From Gnetum montanum (lineage: Eukaryota; Streptophyta; Gnetopsida; Gnetales; Gnetaceae): 64,000 bases of DNA. The notes under the pieces are model-generated. The model ran no database searches. It had not been told where the DNA came from and saw only the letters and a program-made list of their open reading frames with translations. Where the stretch lies: the NCBI GenBank assembly GCA_015680685.1, contig MNCI01021482.1:219605-283604 (forward strand). Direction: 5' to 3'. Positions 57,200 through 64,000 of this stretch are shown here, one piece after another. Position 1 is the stretch's first letter. Every line of letters begins with the position of its first letter. The position numbers and the translations under genes were made by a program.

Positions 57200-59734
57200 A
57201 ATAGAAAATCAAGTTTTTTTTGTACAAAAGTGTTTCACCGCCTAGGTCTAATACAGAGAATAATCGAAGGCGTAGTACACATGATAATCTACCAGGCCCT
57301 CAACAGTTTCGTGTGGTATATGTTCATCCCGATGAATATGTACCAAACTTTACCTTTATCCTCCACTAGGATGAACAACTATGTTGGTGAGATTTAGAAG
57401 GTAACATAGTGTTACTTCCTGATCACTTTGTTCTGGGCATGCTTCTTTATGATCTTACATAAATTGGTATGCAACACTTATAGGTAAATTACGTTGTGCA
57501 TGATCATGACTCAAGAGAGTATCGACCCATAGAGGCACAACATCAAAGGGTTTGCAATAAGAGAGACACCATGAATCCATGAAGGAAAAGTTATCGCAGA
57601 ATGTCCAACATGTCCTAAGAAAAAATGAGGGTGGTGAACCTACCTTAGGCAATCGCCCACACAATGATGTTCCTCCCATTGACTTTAGTAAAGGGGTTAT
57701 GTATTAGAATCTTTACTTGACTATTCATAACCCATATTCTGGTATCGACAGACACAAGGGGTCTAAAAAAGGAACACGAGCACATGACAAAGATGAACAT
57801 TCCGATGATAACCGCGATCAAGGTTGTGACCCCTAAAGAGAAGGAAGCAAGCATTGACATGGTGACGATCCTCCTTCTTCTTCACCTTCATCATCTCCTT
57901 CACCCTCTTCTTCAAGATCTGGACGTAGTCACAAGGAACAAGACCATGAGAATAAGGATAAGCGAAATAGGAGTCATAGATGAAATAGTCAAGAAAGGGG
58001 ACGAGGGCACTTTAGAGAAACACACCATGAAAGAAGGGAGAGTAGGGAACAACAGAGGCATCATAGATGCCATAGATGAGACTATCACGATGAACCCCTA
58101 ATCACTACTCAAAGTATGCTAGACATAACTAAGGTTGTTAGGATCCCAACAAGGCACCCAAAGGATAGTAGGATCAAGAGATTAGACATGAAAAATATCC
58201 CACGATTTGAAGGGGGATACAACGCTGATCCTCAAAATCATCTACAAGCATTTCATGATGCATGTATGTTACAAAACATAGAAAGATAATGGAAAAACTT
58301 AAGTTGTTCCTATGGACACTAGTCAAAGAAGCAGAGAGCTGTTACTAGTCCTTAGAACCAGAATCCATTCATAGGTGGAGTACCATGTTAGAATTGTTCA
58401 ACAATAAGTACCAAACATACTCTTGAGTGTCCAACCTACAAAAGCAAATTCAAGGATGGAAATAAGGAGGCCATGAACCCTTGGATGTTGCCATGGGCCA
58501 CTATTATGCACTATTACATCATTGTCCTGGCCATGGTTATTCACAGAGGGATCAACTACGCCATCTCATAGATGGGCTTAGGCATGAAATGTGAAGAACC
58601 CTTGGGATGTATGCCCAAGGGAGGCTATCTGAGCTTAGGACCCATCAAGTTTAAAGATTATTGGAGCAAGTTGCTAAAGAAGAAGGTGAGCTAAGAAAAA
58701 GAGAAAGTGTGGAGGAATATAACAAAGATTCTTCCCTCTAAAAGAGGGGAGTAAGATTTTGTGAGGATGAAGAAGAGTCACCACTCGAAGAGATGGTGAA
58801 TAGGAAAACCTTTCCTATCCAAAAATTAGCATTGGAAGTATTGACAAAGGTAGACCAAATGTGGGATTCCCTAGATGATAAATTTCAAACCGTTCTTAAA
58901 ATAGTAGAGGAGTCTAGAGAGTAAGGTAGTGATTGCGAAAAAGGAAAAAAGAGAGAAATTGAACATGCACATAATAAGGGTAAGGGCGAAGTTGCCATCA
59001 TCGAAGAGGTTGTGGATTCAGATATAGACAATGATAGTGGATGCGAGATATGCCAATATGACCATCCTAAGGGATGTTGCCCTATAATCTCACATCTGTA
59101 GGAGTCTAGGGTGTATGCACTCAACCCACGATTAAACAAAAGGTAAACACCCCAAAGGTTACCTTATCCTCAAGGTAACCCAAGGCAATTCCACAAACCC
59201 TTAACATATTATCCAAGTGGAACTCCACCACAACCAATTGACCAATATCAATAGTGGCAATACCCACAATCATGGGGAATGCCACCACCACGGCAACAGT
59301 ATCCTTACCAGCAACTTGACCCATATGGATATTACCTGCAACAACCAGTTTCTCCACGTGACTCTACTGGTCATGTTACTCCTCAACCTCACTACCAAGC
59401 TCATGAGTATTATAAGACTCGTTCTCCTAGGGGCGATGTTCCAAAAACATACCATCCTTCTCATCTAGCTACACCTCTTCCACCCTTAACTCCATTACCA
59501 CCTACTCTAACTATGCAGGGTGAAATCCCTACCTAGCTATAGCAATGTAACGCCATAAGGGCTATTAACCCTCAACCTAATATTGGTTCTGACAACCACA
59601 TGAAGAAAAGACCTTTCTTTAAAATGAATAGTCCAACTAAGCTCTTGCAACCACAAGCAGCTGATTCTTTAACCACCTCACTATCACTTGAATCTTCGGA
59701 GCTCTCTTCAACCCAAAAATGATGCTCAACACAT
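57200..59734 (+). pseudogene. gag: Element B gag
   Basis: Collinear with A's gag. The start codon position is mutated (CAAGTTTTTT in place of ATGTCTTC). Recognisable parts are YVHPDEYVPNFTFIL-like words (57310), an SR-like stretch (57770-57960), the core (58190-58420) and the knuckle C-E-I-C-Q-Y-D-H-P-K-G-C-C (59042-59080). A Gln/Pro/Tyr-rich tail with QQYPYQQLDPYGYYLQQPV follows. Stops throughout. Confidence 0.8.
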
Positions 59735-60289
59735 ATGGTCAGGTTAACTCATGTCATCATCGATTGGATAAAAGTTGGTCATCTTCCTAGGAAATTCTCT
59801 AATCCTAGGAGTCCTCTGATATATCTACAAATTTCTGGAAGTGAGCTATGTAAAGCTCTTTTAGATTCAGATTCTGGTGTCAACTTAATTTCTCAAGAAA
59901 TGTGCAAAGCCTGGAACCTACCTCCACTAAAAAAGAGTAATATTCGTTTAGAGTTAGCCAGCCAATCCATCGCTGTCCCATTGGGACTAGTGGAGGACAT
60001 TGTCACCACTGTTTGTGGATGGTCATATCTAGCTAACTTCCTAGTGATTCAAGTAAACAACGGTAAGGGGGACTTCCCAATCATAATGGGAAGAGCATGG
60101 GTAAGCACAATTGATGCGTGCCTAGGAATCAATGATCTTTCCCTAGAAATATCAAAGGAAAATATATTCAAAAAGATTGAGAAGAAGAAAGTTCCATGCA
60201 TCGCATACAGTGAATCAGGGTGTAATTGCATGCAGAAGTCATGGTTCGTGCAATGTTTAACATTGCCTGCATGCAATCAGTGTGCATAA
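59735..60289 (+). pseudogene. Element B protease (longest open pol piece)
   Basis: 184-residue open piece. KVGHLPRKFSNPRSPLIYLQ leads to ALLDSDSGVNLIS (active-site region, altered from the usual Asp-Ser/Thr-Gly). IPLG-like VPLGLVEDIVTTVCGW, FPIIMGRAWVSTIDACLG and LSLEISKEN follow. It ends at a stop before pre-RT. It is open but probably inactive, since its neighbours are broken. Confidence 0.75.
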
Positions 60290-60385
60290 GTGACTGATAT
60301 ACAAAAATTCTTGTATGTAGCAGCCACAAGATAGGAAGGCACCCAATGGCTAACAATTGATCAAGAGAGCAATTCACCTATATGC

Positions 60386-61550
60386 ATGGAACCAACTGAG
60401 CATTTGACTTGCACTTACATTAATAGCATAGATACATTAGAGCAAGTCCATCACCAACTTTCAAGTCTTGACCTTGAAATTATCAACTGGGAGAAGTTGG
60501 AAATCCTTGATAAGTTTAAGCAAGAGCCCCTTGAGCTAAAACCATTGCCCACCGGTATGGAATACATGTTTCTTAAAAATGGAAAATTGGTAATTATTAA
60601 CACTAAGTTTACTTTGCAACAAAAAGAGAAACTGTTGAAGGTAATAAACAAATGGTTGAAAGCCTTTTCTTAGTCATATTCCAAATTAACTAGAATAGAT
60701 CCTAGGATATGCCAACATAGAATTTACACTGACCCCTCCATGAAGCCTCGAAGATAACTGCAAAGGCAATTGAACCCAAAGTTGAAGTAAGTAGTTAAGG
60801 AAGAAATTGAATAACTTCTAAAAGCTGGGTTCATATACCCCATTGCTGATAGAGAATGGGTTAGCCCCTTAGCTATAATACCCAAGAAGGAAGGTAAATG
60901 GAGGGTGTGCATAGATTTAAGGCTACTAAACATGGTAACATTCAAGGACCACTTTCCGTTGCCATTCGTTGACCAAGTCTTAGACACCATCGCAAGGCAT
61001 CGCTACTATAGTTTTTTGGATGGGTACAATGGGTACAACCAAATACAAAGAGCCCCAGAAGACCAAGCCAAGACTACGTTCACTAGTCCTTGGGGAACAT
61101 TTGCATACAAACAGATGCTATTTGGCTTGTGTAATGCCCTTGCAACATTTCAACGATTAGTTCCAAGCATATTCTAGCAGCAGATAGGAAACAATGTGGA
61201 GGTCTCCATGGACAGCTTCTCCACCTATAGAGAAAACTTTGATGAATCCTTGGACCAGTTGGAGCAAGTACTAAAATGATGTGTAGAAAATAATTTAAGG
61301 CTCAACTGGAAAAAAAGCAATTTGATGGTCTTAGAAGGCGTCGTACTAGGGCGTAAAATTTTATGAACAGGGATAGAAGTAGACCCNAATTTGATGGTCT
61401 TAGAAGGCATCGTACTAGGGCGTAAAATTTTATGAACAGGGATAGAAGTAGACCCTGAAAAGATCAAAGTTATCCAAGGAATTACTCATCAACTAGAAAC
61501 TGTAAAAGATATCTGGTCATTCTTTGGACACACTGGCTACTATAGAAGTT
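60386..61550 (+). pseudogene. Element B reverse transcriptase
   Basis: Pre-RT at 60386-60673, then RT blocks WRVCIDLRLLNMVTFKDHFP, FLDGYNGYNQIQRAPEDQAK and TFAYKQMLFGLCNA (60905-61177). The catalytic motif reads SMDSFS near 61207-61224, so one of the two motif aspartates is lost. An assembly duplication lies at 61319-61455. Confidence 0.85.
61319..61455. other. Duplicated 68 bases around a single N (assembly overlap)
   Basis: 61319-61386 and 61388-61455 agree except at one base (GGCGTCG against GGCATCG) and flank the N at 61387. Confidence 0.92.
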
Positions 61551-61559
61551 TATTGAGAA

Positions 61560-62073
61560 CTTTTCAAAGGTTGCAAAACCATTGGTTGAATTAATGAAAA
61601 AGGATGTACCTTTCGAATGGACCAGAGAATGCAAACCAGCTTTCCAAACTTTAAAATAAAAGCTCATAGAAACACCCATTATACAAGCTCTTGATTGGTC
61701 CAGACCATTCCACATAATGACTGACGCATCCAACTATGCTTTAGGAGCTGTACTTACATAGTTAGATGATCAAAAATTTCCTTATTACATCCACTGTGCA
61801 AGTAGAAGTATCGTTGGTGCACAACTTAACTACACTACAATAGAGAAAGAATTAATGGTTGCAGTGTTTCCACTAGAAAAATTTAGGCATTATTTCTTGG
61901 GCTATAAGGTATTCGTACACATGGATCATAGTGCAATAAGGTTCTTAATGAATAGGCCAATGGTAAGCCCTTACATCATACGATGGCTTATAATCTTACA
62001 AGAGTTTGATCTTACGATGATCAATTGTAAAGGCAACGAAAACATAGTTGCTAATCATTTATCTCGGTTGTGA
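61560..62073 (+). pseudogene. Element B RNase H
   Basis: [28 protein letters not shown] (Asp), YTTIEKELMVAVFPLEKFRH (Glu) and VHMDHSAIRFLMNRP (Asp). It ends ENIVANHLSRL at 62073. Two stops only; the best preserved RNase H in the window. Confidence 0.8.
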
Positions 62074-63400
62074 TGGGACAATAAAGAGGATGAGTATCCA
62101 ATTTCTAATTATTTCTTAGATGAACTCCTCTTTGAAAGTGTAGTGAATAACCAATTAGCCATAGAGACAAACTAGTATAGTAGCATTCTCACCTATCTCC
62201 TTACACAACAAACACCACAAGGGTTTGACGCTAAAAAGAAATAACAGTTTCTTCACCGAGCCAAGTATTTTATGAAAATCAATGGGCAACTTTACAAAGT
62301 ATGTCCTAATGGCTTGGTGCGATGGTATGTTCCTGATGTAGATCAACTGCGAGTTCTCCAAGATGCTCATGATGGTCCTTGTGGGGGTCATTATGCTGGG
62401 AGATGAACAACCATTAAGATCTTACTTGTAGGATATTATTGGTCTACATTGTTTTGGGACACCCATCGTTTTGCCCAATCTTGTAAGTGCTATCAATGTG
62501 ATGGGGAGATGACTGCTAGAATGGAGGGTCCGTAATAATGGATCTAACCTTTAGAACCTTTTGACATTTGGGGAATTGATTTTATGGGGCAAATTACACC
62601 AATGTCCAATGGAAAAGCTTATATTATTGTTGCCATTGATTACCTTACAAAATGGGCAGAAGCAGCTATTGTTAAGGATTGTACATCATCCATAGCTACA
62701 TAATTTATTCAACAACAAATCAAAAATAGGTTTGGTGTGCCTCATGCACTTATTTCAAATAATGGTACACACTTCACAGGTGCGAATTTTTGAAAATTAA
62801 TGCAATGCTTAGGGGTTGAGCACAAACTAACTACACCATATCACCCCCAAGCGAATGGTCAAGTCGAAGTCACCAATAGGGAGATTACAAAGATATTGAT
62901 AAGAACCATTAGCAAGTTTAGGCGAGACTAGAGCACTAAACTGAATGATGCTCTTTGGGCATACCACTCCATATGGAAACTCCCTATAGGCTACTCTCCC
63001 TATGAGTTAGTGTACACGGTAAATTACCAATGCTTCCCATTCAAACTGAGCTCCGTACACTATCCACGGCATGTAACCTCAACCTTGACCTTGATCTAGC
63101 ACAAAAACAATGGTTGATGATCCTTGACCTACTAGATGAAAACCAATTGGCCGCCCTATCATCTAACGAATTAGGCAAGGCCTTCAATAAACAACGTCAT
63201 GACCTAAGAATTAGGAAAGTTAAATATCAACCAAGAGATAAGGTTCTCTACTGAAATCCCACACACGTGCCACAACGTACCAAATTTCAAACACTATGGG
63301 AAGGACCTTATGTCATTCATGCAACTTTTCCCTCAGGGGCCATGATGATATACAAACTTGAGAGCCCAAATAAGAAACTTTTGATTAACGTCTAACAAGC
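62074..63400 (+). pseudogene. Element B integrase
   Basis: The N-terminal zinc-binding part has an H.....H pair (AHDGPCGGHYAGR) and CKCYQC (62350-62505). The core has [20 protein letters not shown] (first Asp) and ALISNNGTHFTG, where the second Asp is Asn. It continues with TTPYHPQANGQVEVTNREI, which contains the Glu (62830-62885). The C-terminal domain includes LRIRKVKYQPRDKVLY (63200-63254) and LWEGPYVI-like words. Several stops. Confidence 0.85.
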
Positions 63401-64000
63401 CAAACCTTTCCATGAGCTTAGATTAGCTAGTACTCATACTACCTTTGTTGGTGGAAAACCTTGCTCGCTATTTCGGATCTCCTCCTTCCAACTCAGTTGT
63501 GGGGGAGATGGCCACCTATGCCAACCATTCTAGGTCCTTAGCCCATTTTGTATTTTTTGTTTTACATCTTTTTGTTTTACACATTTTTCAATTTTACTTC
63601 TTTTCTATCTTACACCATCGTTCATATTTTTACTATTTCTTTATTTGATTTACTTTCATTCATCATACAATAAGTGCTCATGATGGTGGATTGTATCATA
63701 ATAATGTCAATTGCTAATGTTTGGTTTTTACCTTTGAATTATGATGCTGATATTATGATATGGTGCTTTTGATAAAATAGGCAATGAGTCCACGTCGCCC
63801 ACTCACCCATTCAACTCTATGGTCTCCCTTGGTTTTGGAACTGTACTGTCCCTTGTTCTAATTAAACTATTAATGAATTGGTGGCTTGGTATTTTTCAAA
63901 CTAAAGGAAGGACTCAATGGTTGAAAAGGATGTGACTTCAAGGGGATTCGATGCATTTGTGTTGGCTATTCTTTTGGGTGCTTGGGTGCTTTCTCTTGGG
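63401..64000 (+). other. Element B 3' noncoding region (start)
   Basis: Collinear with A from about 45520 onward (ATTTC.GATCTCCTCC, GAGATGGCCACCT, AATAAGTGCTC.TGATGGTGG, TATTAATGAATTGGTG). No coding. Confidence 0.7.

Larger units (their letters stand above)
56252..64000 (+). mobile_element. Element B: Athila-like LTR retrotransposon, runs past the window end
   Basis: Plus-strand copy inserted into C's gag; flank AGTGG at 56247-56251 is the presumed target site. It has the 5' LTR, primer site, gag, protease, RT, RNase H, the most complete integrase in the window, and the start of the 3' noncoding region. By comparison with A, its 3' LTR should start about 1.4 kb beyond the window. No third ORF is seen up to 64000. 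Confidence 0.9.

Noticed and set aside
61225-61467. Minus-strand frame with an apparent internal protein repeat
   Set aside because: The repeat is the 68-base assembly duplicate around N 61387, and the strand is antisense to RT.
1-64000. CRISPR arrays, bacterial operons, rRNA or intact tRNA genes
   Set aside because: No regularly spaced identical repeats with unique spacers, no operon-like packed ORFs. tRNA-like boxes occur only in SINE-like contexts without a full cloverleaf.

Overview
This is plant nuclear DNA, most likely from a gymnosperm (conifer-type). It is visibly AT-rich and dominated by old, stop-riddled, nested Ty3/gypsy LTR retrotransposons. The one intact host gene has a 7.3-kb intron that itself holds retroelement debris. 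The gymnosperm assignment is inference; a large-genome angiosperm is not excluded.

Host gene: a two-exon Rab11/RABA2-type small GTPase lies on the minus strand (exon 1 37914-38078, exon 2 30170-30646). It encodes 213 aa with all nucleotide-binding motifs and a C-terminal di-cysteine. Its intron carries two tRNA-derived SINE heads, a gag fossil and a duplicated repeat. Further SINE-like pieces and a tandem duplication lie upstream of its start.

Retroelements: at least six related copies of one Athila-like group are present. They share TGATGA...TCATCA-type LTR ends, a tRNA-Asp-type primer site, a polypurine tract of the form RTGGGGNTA, and a gag zinc knuckle followed by protease, RT, RNase H and integrase. 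The left 27 kb is a triple nest. Element F (+, 3' part only, about 1-3467 plus 25692-27429) was invaded by E (-, 3468-25686). E was invaded by D (-, 14541-23009) and, separately, by a 3.9-kb unidentified insertion (6717-10651). The right part holds A (+, 40314-48294, complete ends with perfect CTTAT target duplication). It also holds C (-, 49286-56251 and beyond), interrupted by B (+, from 56252 past the window end).

The most interesting structure: D, E and F carry a third ORF between pol and the 3' LTR. It has a putative plant-transposon domain and a coiled-coil tail. In all three copies the same-position sequence upstream of it looks like the LTR's own U3 (GATATC-type repeats, then a TATA stretch), as if this ORF had its own internal promoter. 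A retains only the spacer and lacks the ORF. The LTR U3 regions carry short palindrome arrays whose copy number differs even between the two LTRs of A. In C the array is replaced by unrelated palindromes in the same place.

Assembly caveats: two long N gaps (5499-5575, 19704-20082) and two single Ns (54762, 61387). Each single N separates near-identical 68-70-base copies, so those duplications are almost certainly unmerged contig overlaps. All retroelement coding regions are degenerate; spans given for them are approximate homology limits, not ORFs.
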